Assembly (NCBI RefSeq): GCF_011440395.1
Contig: NZ_JAAOIX010000001.1
Span: forward strand, 1,408,830 to 1,472,829
DNA: 64,000 nucleotides
Source of the DNA: Pseudomaricurvus alcaniphilus
Lineage (GTDB): Bacteria > Pseudomonadota > Gammaproteobacteria > Pseudomonadales > Cellvibrionaceae
Reading direction: 5' to 3'
The number at the start of each line of letters is the position of its first letter. The stretch's first letter is position 1. Both the position numbers and the translations under genes were made by a program. The notes under the pieces were generated by a model, which saw nothing but the letters and a program-made list of their open reading frames with translations, did not search any database and was not told the origin of the DNA. Below, one piece after another: positions 17,912 to 27,258 of the stretch.

Positions 17912-18845
17912 AGTAGAGATCCTTAAATATGATTGAGTGGTCCGGAGGCGGTGCCGCCAGAGTCTCTTCGTAGGCGGCCTGCACCAGAGCCAGCGCCTCG
18001 GCAGCAATCGTCTCGACCTCGTCGACTGCCATGCGCTCGGCCAGCACGGCCAGCGGATCGCGGTAATTGGCCAGCGCATCCTTAGCACGATAGTTCTGGG
18101 GGTCCCCCGCGTAGTGGCCCTGAACCCGGGTAGTCTTGGCCTCGATCAGGGTGGGGCCTTCGCCGGCCCGCGCACGCGCTGCGGCCTCCAGGGTCGCTTC
18201 GTACACGGCCACAGCGTCTTGGCCGTCGACAATTATCCCGGGGATACCATATCCCTTGGCAAAATCGGCTATATCGGCGGTCGGGCAGACATCGGTGAGT
18301 TTGGTGCCCACCAGCAATTCATTGTTTTCACAGAGGTAGATCAGCGGCAACTTCCAAGTCGCCGCGTGCACCATGGTTTCGTGGAAGGTGCCACGGGAGG
18401 CTGTGCCATCACCAAAATTGGCCAGCGATACGCGGCCATCCTTGCGCAATTTGGACGCAAACGCCGAGCCCGCAGCCAGCGGGTAGACGCTGCCCAGAGT
18501 AGCGCCTTCGCCCATGATTCCGAGGGAGTAATCAGCCCAGTGGGGAACACCGCCACCCTTGCCGCCGGTAGCGCCACTGACCTTGCCCAGCACATCACCC
18601 AGAATCGGCCCGGGCTGCATACCCTTGCCTATGGCCCAGGCACAGCCGCGCCCCTGGTACCAGAGATAGTCCTCGCCATTGAGTGCGGCGCTGGCGCCGA
18701 CGCCAACCGCCTCTTGCCCTTCTCCGGGGTGCCACCAACCAGAGATTCGGGCCTTGCGGGTGTGTTTTTCGACGATCTGTTCTATCGCCCTGGCGATACT
18801 CATGCGGCGATACATGTCGCCGATAAGGGTAGTGTCGATAGGCAT
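17901..18845 (-). CDS. E1 alpha subunit, thiamine-dependent 2-oxoacid dehydrogenase
   Basis: Alpha subunit of 314 residues carrying the thiamine-diphosphate/Mg site: GDG at 145-147 and NN at 174-175, the standard GDG-x(26-28)-N spacing. HPGEGQEAVGVGASAAL and GKGGGVPHWADYSLGI are conserved early motifs. Length and sequence are closest in feel to acetoin dehydrogenase AcoA and related short alpha subunits, not the longer branched-chain form. It is the first gene of the E1alpha-E1beta-E2 set. In a catabolic cluster it may convert a 2-oxoacid or alpha-hydroxyketone fragment into an acyl-CoA. The substrate is inference. Confidence 0.92.
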   Translation of the reverse strand: MPIDTTLIGDMYRRMSIARAIEQIVEKHTRKARISGWWHPGEGQEAVGVGASAALNGEDYLWYQGRGCAWAIGKGMQPGPILGDVLGKVSGATGGKGGGVPHWADYSLGIMGEGATLGSVYPLAAGSAFASKLRKDGRVSLANFGDGTASRGTFHETMVHAATWKLPLIYLCENNELLVGTKLTDVCPTADIADFAKGYGIPGIIVDGQDAVAVYEATLEAAARARAGEGPTLIEAKTTRVQGHYAGDPQNYRAKDALANYRDPLAVLAERMAVDEVETIAAEALALVQAAYEETLAAPPPDHSIIFKDLYYGQ

Positions 18846-18977
18846 CAGTTCTGTTCCTTATTCATTTTTGAGTAAAACTGCCACCGCATGGGTTGCTGTC
18901 CGTATCATCCCGTAACCGCCGCCAACGCGATTCATCGAAATGAATGAAATTTTCTCTAACAGCAGCTATACAGCTTT

Positions 18978-19427
18978 TCATAAGGGTGCAAAGTCGTACT
19001 TGCCGTGGGCGCCGAGATCACCGAACAGATCATTGCCGATAAAACGCTCGATAAAGCGCCATTCGCCATCAACCCTGGCAAACCGGTCACGATAATCTCC
19101 GGCAATAATCGGCTGTAACGGCAGCTCGGCGGTCTGCTGAAAGACCACCACATAGCAGCTGGCGATCGCTGATTCCGTGCCGGCCGGTTCGATGATCAGA
19201 TTGGCAGTCAGGTGCCGCGTGCGAGGCGTATCATCAGGATAAATTCGCACAAAATCGGCAAAGATCTGCTGCAGCTCCCTTGGATTGGAGCGGCACACAC
19301 GGCCGTCCTGAAAATGCACGTCGGCGTGTTCAAACAGTTGTGCCATCGCCGCCAGATTGCCCTGATCCAGAAAACGTGGGTAGGAGAACACCAGGCGTTG
19401 AATGGCGAAGTAATCGTCGGCAGTCAT
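18978..19427 (-). CDS. SnoaL-like / NTF2-fold protein
   Basis: 149-residue NTF2-fold protein: TADDYFAIQRLVFSYPRFLD, LFEHADVHFQDGRVC, DTPRTRHLTANLIIE with a candidate catalytic His, and YRDRFARVDGEWRFIERFI near the end. The pattern matches the SnoaL-like polyketide-cyclase/dehydrase group. Its ATG overlaps the stop of the upstream SnoaL-like gene by four bases, so the two are translationally coupled and may form a heteromer or act one after the other. It is 132 bases upstream of the E1alpha gene on the same strand. The function is unknown beyond the fold. Confidence 0.8.
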   Translation of the reverse strand: MTADDYFAIQRLVFSYPRFLDQGNLAAMAQLFEHADVHFQDGRVCRSNPRELQQIFADFVRIYPDDTPRTRHLTANLIIEPAGTESAIASCYVVVFQQTAELPLQPIIAGDYRDRFARVDGEWRFIERFIGNDLFGDLGAHGKYDFAPL

Positions 19428-19870
19428 TGTCCAGCCCCCTTAGCTGCCTGATTGACGAAATCGGCACCGTAAACTTCCAGTATCGGCAGCGGGTTTACAT
19501 ATTCTTTCCAGTAGGCCACCTTATCGCCCTCGAAGCGCAGAATGCCCAGATACGTATTCGCGTAGCACCGGCCCGTAGGTAGATGCACAGAATCGGTATG
19601 GTACTCAACCAGCAACCAGTCCGGATTCTTCATCTCGTAGAACTGATCCACCACGTGTCCGTATGGTGTGCAGTCCGCCATACCTTCCTTCGAAGCGGCG
19701 ACAAACGCAGAACTGCCAACCATCGACCTGGGAAAATCCGGTAGTGGCAGAAAGGGCCATTCGAAGTGGGTATCGGGCAGCAGATGGGTCTCAAAGGTAT
19801 CGAAATCCTTGCGCCCATAGGCGGTGATCAGCTCGGTAAAAATGGTTTGCAGTTGTTGGTATCGCGCCAT
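19424..19870 (-). CDS. SnoaL-like / NTF2-fold protein
   Basis: 148-residue protein with a cone-shaped NTF2 fold: LQTIFTELITAYGRKDFDTF, HLLPDTHFEWPFLPLPDFPR, EYHTDSVHLPTGRCYANTYL and RFEGDKVAYWKEYVNPLPIL. The last motif is typical of the SnoaL-like domain. First gene of a minus-strand run that continues through a second SnoaL-like gene and the 2-oxoacid dehydrogenase genes. The start at 19870 is preceded by GAGGATAG. A TCGAATGA site lies 72 bases upstream. The substrate is unknown. Confidence 0.8.
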   Translation of the reverse strand: MARYQQLQTIFTELITAYGRKDFDTFETHLLPDTHFEWPFLPLPDFPRSMVGSSAFVAASKEGMADCTPYGHVVDQFYEMKNPDWLLVEYHTDSVHLPTGRCYANTYLGILRFEGDKVAYWKEYVNPLPILEVYGADFVNQAAKGAGQ

Positions 19871-19941
19871 GGATATCTATCCTCTATTCCCGTTCCGTTG
19901 CGCCGATGCTAGCAAAGACTGCGTCGCTGCGATTAGTCTGT

Positions 19942-19949
19942 TCGAATGA
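19942..19949 (+). promoter_or_regulatory. TCGAATGA site in divergent promoter region (19.9 kb)
   Basis: One of four exact copies of TCGAATGA, all on the plus strand and all inside divergent intergenic regions of the 19-44 kb cluster. This copy begins 72 bases from the minus-strand SnoaL-like start and 72 from the plus-strand SDR start. A candidate operator; the binding protein is unknown. Confidence 0.45.
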
Positions 19950-20013
19950 GTCCGGGTCAACAATGTTGGCCTACCCTGCAATACTCTTTCTAATAAATTA
20001 GGGTAATAACACC

Positions 20014-20778
20014 ATGACATTCCTGTTGCACAACAAGTCCGCCCTGGTTACTGGCGCTGCTTCGGGCATCGGTCGCGCAGCGGCAATCCGCTTTGCCCAG
20101 GAGGGTGCCCAGGTATGCCTGGCGGACATAAACCGCGCAGGGCTTGAGGCAGTAGCCGATGAGATCGGCGAACAAGCTTTCACCTGCAGCCTCGACGTCA
20201 CCGACGCTAACAGCTACCAACGTTGTATAGACCAAATGCAAGAGCGCTTTGGTGCTGTGGATATAGCTTTCCTCAATGCCGGCTACCTGGGTCCGATGGA
20301 AGGTTTCGAGAGCCTGGACGCAGCCCTCTTCGACCGCCATATCAATATCAACCTCAAGGGTGTCTTTTTCGGCCTCAAAGCGCTGTTGCCGGCCATGGCC
20401 GCCGGCGGTTCGGTAGTGGTCACCGCCTCCACCGCGGGCGTCATTGGCCTCGCGGAGAGCCCCGCCTATGCCGCCGCCAAGCACGGCGTTATCGGTCTGG
20501 TAAAATCCTGCGCGGCGGCCTTCGCCGCTCGCGACAGCAGGGTCAATGTCATCTGCCCGGGAGCCGTCGACACCCCCATGATCGGCGGCGGCAACAGCGG
20601 CATAGCCACGCCTGAAAGCCTGCCTCGAGTTCCCCTGCGCGGCTCCGGCAGCGCCCAGCATGTGGCGGAATTAGCCGTTTGGCTGGTGAGCTCCAGGGCA
20701 GGATTCGTCAACGGCCAGGCCCATATTATCGACGCCGGTCTGCTATCCACTTTCGTGCCCGCTCCGGTGGGTCCCTGA
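20014..20778 (+). CDS. Short-chain dehydrogenase/reductase
   Basis: Classical SDR of 254 residues: [20 protein letters not shown] near residue 10, the Asp in CLADINRAG that favours NAD over NADP, FLNAGYLG for the NAG motif, the Ser in VVTASTAG, and YAAAK with catalytic Tyr and Lys. RVNVICPGAVDTPMIGGGN is the usual substrate-loop entry. It would oxidise a secondary alcohol or reduce a ketone. It is the first gene of a plus-strand pair with the HSL-type hydrolase 27 bases downstream, so ester cleavage followed or preceded by alcohol oxidation is a reasonable combination. Regulated from the divergent region with the TCGAATGA site. Confidence 0.88.
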   Translation: MTFLLHNKSALVTGAASGIGRAAAIRFAQEGAQVCLADINRAGLEAVADEIGEQAFTCSLDVTDANSYQRCIDQMQERFGAVDIAFLNAGYLGPMEGFESLDAALFDRHININLKGVFFGLKALLPAMAAGGSVVVTASTAGVIGLAESPAYAAAKHGVIGLVKSCAAAFAARDSRVNVICPGAVDTPMIGGGNSGIATPESLPRVPLRGSGSAQHVAELAVWLVSSRAGFVNGQAHIIDAGLLSTFVPAPVGP

Positions 20779-20805
20779 CTACTAAAGCTCAACCGAGGAA
20801 ACATT

Positions 20806-21753
20806 ATGTATCGCGCCACCCCCATCGACCCGCAACTGCAGGCTGCTGCAGACGCCATACCGCCAGAGCTCGGCCTGATCACCCGAGATATGGTCGCACC
20901 ACTGCGCGCCGGCATGGCGCAGCAAATCCCAGCGGCCACCAAGCCGACCATTCGGGTTGACACTCGCTGGCAAAATATTGCCGGCGAGGCGGGTGACAGC
21001 CGCGTCGTTGTCTACCGTCCCCTGACGCAACGCGAAGCCGGCCCAGGCCTGCTGTGGATTCACGGCGGCGGCTACCTGTTCGGCAGTGCCGATGAGATTT
21101 TGCCTGCGCAGCTGGCGGAAAAATACCGCTGTACCGTAGTCTCGGTCGATTACCGCCTGGCCCCGGAACACCCTTTCCCGGCCGGCCTGGAAGACTGCCT
21201 GGCTGCCTACCACTGGATGTTGGCCAATGCTGTAAAACTGGCCATCGACCCGACAATAATTGCCCTGGCCGGGCAGAGTGCCGGTGGCGGACTGGCAGCA
21301 GGCCTGGCCCTGAAATTGCGCGACAGCGGCGCCTGCGCACCGGCATTCCAGTTTCTGCTGTATCCCATGCTCGACAATCTGCACGCCACGCCCTCGGGCC
21401 AACACGTAGACCACTACGTGTGGAATCGACAGACCTCGCTCAATGCCTGGGCGATGTACCTCAACGGTACACCGGGCGCAGTTGCCTCCCCCTACGCCGC
21501 CGCAGCACGGGCCACCGATCTCAGTGGCCTGCCGCCTACCTTCGTCACCGTAGGCACCGCTGACCTGTTTCGCGATGAATGTATTGATTATGCGCACCGC
21601 CTGATGGCTGCGGAGGTAGCGGTGGAACTGGTAGTGTTTCCGGGGGTTTTTCACGGCGCCGAGCAGTTTGCGCCGGAAGCGCAAATCAGCCGGCGAATGA
21701 ACAGTTGTATCGATGAGGCCTTCGGGCGGTTTTTGGGCAGCGGAAATAGCTGA
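20806..21753 (+). CDS. Alpha/beta hydrolase, hormone-sensitive-lipase-like esterase
   Basis: Esterase of 315 residues in the HSL (bacterial family IV) group. The oxyanion-hole motif LLWIHGGGYLFG is near 82-93. The nucleophile Ser158 lies in GQSAGGG, the acid is Asp253 in TADLFRDE, and His283 is in PGVFHGAEQF. No signal peptide, so cytoplasmic. Such enzymes hydrolyse short acyl esters or lactones. A lactone product of the Baeyer-Villiger-type enzyme encoded at 25.7 kb would be a natural substrate, but this is inference from proximity. The start has GAGGAAAC upstream. Confidence 0.88.
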   Translation: MYRATPIDPQLQAAADAIPPELGLITRDMVAPLRAGMAQQIPAATKPTIRVDTRWQNIAGEAGDSRVVVYRPLTQREAGPGLLWIHGGGYLFGSADEILPAQLAEKYRCTVVSVDYRLAPEHPFPAGLEDCLAAYHWMLANAVKLAIDPTIIALAGQSAGGGLAAGLALKLRDSGACAPAFQFLLYPMLDNLHATPSGQHVDHYVWNRQTSLNAWAMYLNGTPGAVASPYAAAARATDLSGLPPTFVTVGTADLFRDECIDYAHRLMAAEVAVELVVFPGVFHGAEQFAPEAQISRRMNSCIDEAFGRFLGSGNS

Positions 21754-21816
21754 TGAAGCTCACGGATTAAGACCCTTGACCCCTATCCAACCTACAGGAA
21801 GGAATGGGGCTTTCAA

Positions 21817-21848
21817 CAAAAAAAGGGGTCCGTCTTACCGGAACCCCC
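21817..21848 (-). terminator. Rho-independent terminator after the TonB receptor gene
   Basis: Read on the minus strand, GGGGTTCCG, a six-base loop and CGGACCCC form a stem with one bulge, followed by a run of seven T. It lies 31-62 bases past the receptor stop at 21879, between that gene and the convergent hydrolase gene. Confidence 0.75.
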
Positions 21849-21878
21849 AAAACGCGGTGGTGTGCGTTAAGCTGACGA

Positions 21879-24236
21879 TCAGAACATGACTTCGAAATCC
21901 ACGCCGTAAGTGCGCGGGCGCATAAAGGTGTTGGTGAGGGTCGGGCCGCCGAGGGTGAAGCCGAACTCCTTGCCATCCTCGTCCAGCAGATTGCGCCCCC
22001 AGATGGCAACGCGTCCGGTGAGATCCGCGCTGAAGCGAATGTCATCAAAGCTGACGACTGCTCCCAGGTTGGTGCTCGCCTTTAACTGCGCCTGCCGGTC
22101 CAGCTCCGGTATCGGTGTGCCGACACAGGTGTCGGTGGCGGGGATCTGGTCGGTACCGGCGGCACACGCCAGGCGCCAGACATCATCGCGCCAGCTGGCG
22201 TCGACACGAACGCTGGGTGATACGCCACCGATGGGGGCAAAATCGTACTGCACGCCGAGATACGCGGTATTGGCTGGCTGGAAGGTGCGCAGGTCGCCGC
22301 TCATATCGACGTCGGTGTAGCCGTAGTTGAAGTTGACCGTCATGCCCTCGAAGGGCAAATAGGTCACCTCCAGTTCCGCCCCTTGGGAATCCACCCCTTC
22401 ACCCTGTCCCATAAAATAACCAATGCCAGTAAAACCCTCAATCTGTATATCGGTGCGCTCCATGTCGAAAATTGCCGCGTTGATGCGCAGGCGGCTGCCG
22501 AGCATGTCAGATTTCAGACCAATCTCGTGGCTTTTGATTTCCTCTTTCTCGAAGGCATTGCCCATTAGCGTGCCGCCGGAAACGAAGCCGGTGGCATACT
22601 TGTAGTACACGTTCATGGCATCACTGAGGTTGTAGGTGAGCGAGATGTCGTAGTCGGTATTGTCACCGTCGGTTTCGAACGAGGCATTACCGGGTTGAAC
22701 AGCACCAATCAGACCCGCGGCGATGATAAATTCCTCGCGTTCATCTTCCGTGCGGCGTACCCCAGCGCTGATGTCCACATCACCGATGTGGTAGGTCAGG
22801 TGGGCATAGAGGGCCTTGGAAGTATTCTCAATCTCGACGTTCTGACCGACGAAGTAATCGAATCCGGTCACTGAGATCGGATTGATGCTGGTGGTGGACA
22901 AGGTCCGGAAAAGAAATATAGGGTTATTCACCGAGCCCTCCTCCTGAAAGTAGAAACCGCCCACAATCCATTCGAACTTCTCGTGCGAACCAATTAACTG
23001 CAACTCGTGGGACTTCTGGTCCTGCTCTTCGGCGCGCAGCGCAAACAACGGAGTCCACAAATCGCCGGCAGTACCGAAGGAGCCCAAGGCATCGTAGTGC
23101 TCGTGAGCGCCCCAAACCTGGTTGCCGCCAGACTCCAGCTCGTGACCGCGATCACCGTAAATGTACTTCACCGCCAGGGCTTCGCTCAGGTCGTACTCCA
23201 GCGTCAGGCTGTGGCCCCAGGTGTCTTGGCCAGCCGGTGTTTCCATCGGGTTGGCCAGTTCATCGCGATAGTCAAAGTCCAGCGGCAGCGAATGTACTTC
23301 GGTCAACAGCCCCGGTGTGGCGAAAGCGCACTGGCCGGTGGTGGTGGCGAAATCAACGCAGGGCCCGATGCTGCCGGGCTGACGAAAGTTTTTGGTGCCC
23401 TTCCAGTTCGCCTGCTCGTAGCGGTAATCCACGGTCAGCCCTTCGATCCCCTGGTAACGCAGGGCGAGGGAAAAGGCCTCAGTGTCGTCGTCGCCACCGC
23501 GCTCAGCTGTGTGGATGGTGCCGAACGGTTCGGGGAACTGGAAACTGTGGCGGCTGCTGATGTTGTCCACGTCGCCCTCGGCTTGCTTGTCGAGCAGAGT
23601 GAGTTTTGTGGACAGGCCGTGGAACTCCGACAGGTTCAGCACACCGCGCACGGTATGGGCATCAAAATTGCCAAAACCCATTTTCAGCTTGCCGCCGAGC
23701 TCGCCGGTGGGCGTGGCGCTGATCAGGTTGATGGCACCACCGGTTGAGTTGCGCCCGAACAGAGTACCCTGAGGACCTCTCATCACTTCCACACGCTCAA
23801 GGTCCGCCAGGTCGAAAGACGCGGCACCCGGGCGCCCGAGGTAGACGCCGTCCACGTACAAGCCGATACCGGAATCCACCTGCATATTCAGTGAGCCGTT
23901 GGAAACACCGCGGATCTGCATCTGCGGCGCAGTGGGCGCCCCACCCTGCTTTTGGATATAGAGGTTGGGCACGGTCTGGCCAACACCCAAAAAGCCATCG
24001 ATCTGAAGAGCTTCAAGGCCATCCTTGGTGATGGCAGTTACCGCGGTGGGCACATCCTGCAGGCTCTCCGTTACCCTGCGGGCGGTAACCGTAATTTCCT
24101 CCAGCGTCCAGGCCTTACCTTGCTGCGATTGAGCCACTGCTGGTGTTGCCAGCAGCGCCTGGGAAGCTAGCGCCACTGCTGCAAGCAACGTGGTCTTGCC
24201 GGAGTTGGCTGTTGTCTTGGTAAATGCGTTTGTCAT
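21879..24236 (-). CDS. TonB-dependent outer-membrane receptor
   Basis: Complete receptor of 785 residues. A signal peptide ends near AVAQSQ (about residue 36); the TonB box WTLEEITVTARRVTE follows, then the plug (VPNLYIQKQGGAP, MRGPQGTLFGRNSTGGAINL) and a 22-strand-type barrel ending in Phe (FEVMF). The plug motifs belong to the large group found in aromatic- and steroid-degrading sphingomonads and marine gammaproteobacteria, often for hydrophobic ligands. Being inside the catabolic cluster and divergent from the sulfotransferase-like gene, it likely imports that cluster's substrate. A TCGAATGA site is 130 bases upstream. Confidence 0.93.
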   Translation of the reverse strand: MTNAFTKTTANSGKTTLLAAVALASQALLATPAVAQSQQGKAWTLEEITVTARRVTESLQDVPTAVTAITKDGLEALQIDGFLGVGQTVPNLYIQKQGGAPTAPQMQIRGVSNGSLNMQVDSGIGLYVDGVYLGRPGAASFDLADLERVEVMRGPQGTLFGRNSTGGAINLISATPTGELGGKLKMGFGNFDAHTVRGVLNLSEFHGLSTKLTLLDKQAEGDVDNISSRHSFQFPEPFGTIHTAERGGDDDTEAFSLALRYQGIEGLTVDYRYEQANWKGTKNFRQPGSIGPCVDFATTTGQCAFATPGLLTEVHSLPLDFDYRDELANPMETPAGQDTWGHSLTLEYDLSEALAVKYIYGDRGHELESGGNQVWGAHEHYDALGSFGTAGDLWTPLFALRAEEQDQKSHELQLIGSHEKFEWIVGGFYFQEEGSVNNPIFLFRTLSTTSINPISVTGFDYFVGQNVEIENTSKALYAHLTYHIGDVDISAGVRRTEDEREEFIIAAGLIGAVQPGNASFETDGDNTDYDISLTYNLSDAMNVYYKYATGFVSGGTLMGNAFEKEEIKSHEIGLKSDMLGSRLRINAAIFDMERTDIQIEGFTGIGYFMGQGEGVDSQGAELEVTYLPFEGMTVNFNYGYTDVDMSGDLRTFQPANTAYLGVQYDFAPIGGVSPSVRVDASWRDDVWRLACAAGTDQIPATDTCVGTPIPELDRQAQLKASTNLGAVVSFDDIRFSADLTGRVAIWGRNLLDEDGKEFGFTLGGPTLTNTFMRPRTYGVDFEVMF

Positions 24237-24365
24237 AGCGTGGTCTCTTATTATCGCTCTTGATTGGGATTGTTCGCCATCTAGGCTAATCCTTCAACTG
24301 GGGCACTACATCATTCAATCGGGTGAATCTCCATTTGAGGCCTGCTAACGATCGACTTCACACTT

Positions 24366-24373
24366 TCGAATGA
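24366..24373 (+). promoter_or_regulatory. TCGAATGA site in divergent promoter region (24.4 kb)
   Basis: Exact copy between the TonB receptor and sulfotransferase-like genes, 90 bases before the latter's start. A related inverted octamer, TCATTCAA, lies at 24311-24318. Together they may form a two-part operator in this 219-base divergent region. Confidence 0.45.
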
Positions 24374-24455
24374 CGCGAACAAGTCAGTTTCACGTTAAAA
24401 CACCAGCACAATTCAACGCCCTACAGCTCAACGCAATAAAGGTTTGAAAACTACA

Positions 24456-25661
24456 ATGGATAGCGATAAAACGATGACTGCAATTACCTGCGTGCAAACC
24501 CTCGACGACCTTACAACCGAACGGCTGCTCGCTATTGCCAGGCAGCGAGCCGGCCTCGACGAATTCGGTAATGACAAATTCATGCGGCCTCTGACCGTGC
24601 TTTTACAAGCCATGCGAGAAGAAGCCCAGCTCACACAAGCTGGTCTGCGGGCCCAGTCGGAACGCTTGATCAATGCCCTGGTCAACCGCTTGCGACGGAC
24701 GCGCTTTGTGCACGACAACCCCTCTGTCCTCGATGAAGATGTCAAGGTGGCTGCGGTCATCGTCGGCCTGCCGCGTACCGGCAGCACCATGTTGCAGCGC
24801 CTGCTGGCAGCAGCACCTTCCCTGACCGCGACTTGCTGGTGGGAAACCATCTACCCGATGCCGCTACCAGGAGAAGACCCCAACAGTCGTGAGGCGCGAA
24901 TTACCCTCGCCGAGCAACTGGTAGCACAGATCTTGGCCAGCGCCGACAATTTCGCGTCGATTCACCCTATGGATGCCCGGGCCTACGACGAAGAATTAAC
25001 GTTGATTGAACACTCCTTCATGAGCAACATGCCCGAATCCATGATGTATGTGCCCTCCTATGGTCAGTGGCTGCTGCAGGCTGACCAGACCTGGGCCTAT
25101 CAGGAACTGATCCTCTACCTGAAAATATTGCAATTCCAGCACCCGCGGCGGCGTCAACAGCACTGGGTTTTAAAAAGCCCTCACCACCTGACTGCCGTAG
25201 ATACACTGCTACAGGCCTTTCCGGCAGCGCAGGTGATCATGACACACCGTCCTATTACTGCGGTTATGCCGTCCTGGTACAGCATGGTTGGCGCCCTGTC
25301 AAAAGCCGATTCCGCCGCCGAGGGGCTGCAAGTCGCCCAGGCAAAGCACTGGACCTGGCGCCTGGACAAAACCCTGCAGGGATTTATAGCCGCGCGGGCC
25401 GGCAACGAGTCGCGTTTTACAGATATCGGCTATCGCCAACTGCTGTCCGACCCGCTGGCGGCCTGCAGCCGGATTCTCGAGAGTGCAGGTCTAGCCCTGA
25501 ATGAAGGTGATCGCGCAGCACTTAGCCAGCACCTGCAGAATAACCAGCGTGACCAGCGCCCGAGCCATCAGTATGATCTGGCGGATTACGGTATGACCCA
25601 GAGTACTCTCGAAGAACAGTTCGGCTATTACACTCAGGCCTACCGCGCGTTTCTGATGTAG
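24456..25661 (+). CDS. Sulfotransferase-family protein
   Basis: 401-residue protein with the P-loop-like 5'-phosphosulfate site VGLPRTGSTMLQRLLA near residue 105 and the 3'-phosphate site HWVLKSPHHL near 232. THRPITAVMPSWYSM continues the fold. This is the long bacterial Sulfotransfer_3 type. Homologues occur beside steroid, bile-acid and terpenoid catabolic genes, where their role is unclear. It could sulfate a hydroxyl group or act on a sulfated substrate in reverse. The ATG at 24456 is chosen; a later ATG at 24474 is possible. The gene ends just before a strong bidirectional terminator. Confidence 0.82.
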   Translation: MDSDKTMTAITCVQTLDDLTTERLLAIARQRAGLDEFGNDKFMRPLTVLLQAMREEAQLTQAGLRAQSERLINALVNRLRRTRFVHDNPSVLDEDVKVAAVIVGLPRTGSTMLQRLLAAAPSLTATCWWETIYPMPLPGEDPNSREARITLAEQLVAQILASADNFASIHPMDARAYDEELTLIEHSFMSNMPESMMYVPSYGQWLLQADQTWAYQELILYLKILQFQHPRRRQQHWVLKSPHHLTAVDTLLQAFPAAQVIMTHRPITAVMPSWYSMVGALSKADSAAEGLQVAQAKHWTWRLDKTLQGFIAARAGNESRFTDIGYRQLLSDPLAACSRILESAGLALNEGDRAALSQHLQNNQRDQRPSHQYDLADYGMTQSTLEEQFGYYTQAYRAFLM

Positions 25662-25679
25662 TTCAATTCTGAAACAGGA

Positions 25680-25713
25680 CGAAAAAGCCGGCAGGGTTAC
25701 GCCGGCTTTTTCG
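25680..25713. terminator. Strong bidirectional terminator
   Basis: CGAAAAAGCCGGC, an eight-base loop and GCCGGCTTTTTCG form a perfect 13-bp inverted repeat with A-run and T-run flanks. It lies between the convergent sulfotransferase-like and monooxygenase genes and should stop transcription from both sides. Confidence 0.9.
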
Positions 25714-25743
25714 CTTTCCTGCGCTTTCGGCAGCGACAGGGGC

Positions 25744-27213
25744 TTAATTCAGCTCCAGAGCTTCCGGCTTGGGCGCTGCCATTTCTTGCTTGAAGCGCTG
25801 GCGGGTCCAGGGCCAAGTGGCCGGAATGCCTCGCGCATCCAGGTACCAGCTGTCGCAGCCGGTGGCAAAGATGGTGTGCTTGGCGGCCGCAATGCGATCC
25901 CGCTCGAATTGTTCGAAGGCCTCGGAGGTGACACACACTTCCCGGCAATCGCCGCCCTCGACCAGGCGAATAAGCTGTTCCACATAATTCCACTGGTGTT
26001 CAGCGATTTCGATCAGCGAAAAATTGCCCACCGGGCCACCAGGGCCATTGAGCATAAAAAAATTGGGAAAATCGGGGATCATGATTGCCATATAGGCTTG
26101 CGGGCTATCGCCCCAGACATCATCCAGGCTGACGCCGCCGCGCCCTTTCACCTGCGCCGGGCGCACAAACATATCAGCGCGAAATCCGGTCGCCAGCACG
26201 ATCACATCGAATTCGTGCAACTGACCATCACAGGAGCGGATACCCTCGGGTTCGATTCGATCGACACCCTCGACCACCACCTCCACATTGGGGCGCTGTA
26301 CGGCCTCGTAGAAATCCGGCGAGTAAATCAGGCGTTTACAGGCCGGTTTGTAATCTGGTCTCAGCTTCTCCCGGAGCTCAGGGTCCTTCACCGACTGTTC
26401 CAGGTTGTTCAACACCAGCTCGTCGATCTGCTTCATGGCGTCGGATTCCGGATCGGTAATCGCCGCAGAGAAGCGCTCGATATTGGCCTCCAGCTCTGGA
26501 TCGTTCTGCATGCGCTTCAGTATTTCCGGGTCACTGTGAAAGGCCGCCTTTTCCTCATTGGTGAATGGACGGTTTTCTACCGGCATGATCCACTGTGGAG
26601 TGCGCTGGAAGTGGGTCAATTGGGCGGCAATTTTGGACAGGGCCGAAACGATTTGCACCCCGGTAGAGCCGGTACCGATGACAGCGATGCGGCGGCCGTC
26701 CGGGGGGACACTGTGGTCCCAACGAGCGCTATGGAAAATCGCACCGTTGAAACTGTCCATGCCCTCGATTTCGGGAATGCGGGGATGATGTAACACACCG
26801 GTCGCCGCAATGACTATATCTGCATAATCTTTATGACCGCATGCTGTTTGTATACACCATTTTCCCTCCACATATTCGCAGGTGGTGATTTCCTTTTTAA
26901 AATGCAGGTAGTCGTCGAGGCCGTACTTGACTCGCACCTTTTCAAAGTATTCCTGGATCTCCGCACCGGAAGGCATCAAACAGGTCCAGTCTGGATAGGG
27001 TTCAAAGGAGTAAGTGTAGGAGTGTGACGGGACATCACAAGTGAGCCCCGGATAGGTATTCTCGCGCCAGGTCCCCCCGATGCGGTCCGCCTTTTCATAG
27101 ATCGCAAAGTTGGTCACGCCGCGTTGCAACAGCTTGATGCCGGCCAGCATTCCAGCCATTCCAGCCCCCACGATCACGTAGCGAAGTCGGTTTGATTGTG
27201 CATTCTGAGTCAT
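25744..27213 (-). CDS. Flavin monooxygenase, Baeyer-Villiger type
   Basis: FAD/NADPH enzyme of 489 residues from the ATG at 27213 (AAGAGA upstream; a GTG two codons earlier is in frame). Two Rossmann motifs, IVGAGMAGMLAG near residue 16 and VIGTGSTGVQIVSAL near 180, flank the Baeyer-Villiger fingerprint FNGAIFHSARWDHS near 155. Its last position is Asp where the strict fingerprint has Pro, as in many cyclohexanone/steroid-type members. Such enzymes insert oxygen next to a ketone to make an ester or lactone, or hydroxylate. The SDR 45 bases upstream on the same strand could supply the ketone. Confidence 0.88.
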   Translation of the reverse strand: MTQNAQSNRLRYVIVGAGMAGMLAGIKLLQRGVTNFAIYEKADRIGGTWRENTYPGLTCDVPSHSYTYSFEPYPDWTCLMPSGAEIQEYFEKVRVKYGLDDYLHFKKEITTCEYVEGKWCIQTACGHKDYADIVIAATGVLHHPRIPEIEGMDSFNGAIFHSARWDHSVPPDGRRIAVIGTGSTGVQIVSALSKIAAQLTHFQRTPQWIMPVENRPFTNEEKAAFHSDPEILKRMQNDPELEANIERFSAAITDPESDAMKQIDELVLNNLEQSVKDPELREKLRPDYKPACKRLIYSPDFYEAVQRPNVEVVVEGVDRIEPEGIRSCDGQLHEFDVIVLATGFRADMFVRPAQVKGRGGVSLDDVWGDSPQAYMAIMIPDFPNFFMLNGPGGPVGNFSLIEIAEHQWNYVEQLIRLVEGGDCREVCVTSEAFEQFERDRIAAAKHTIFATGCDSWYLDARGIPATWPWTRQRFKQEMAAPKPEALELN

Positions 27214-27258
27214 AGTCACGTTCTCTTATCCAAATCTCAACGTAGAGTTGCGAAGCCC

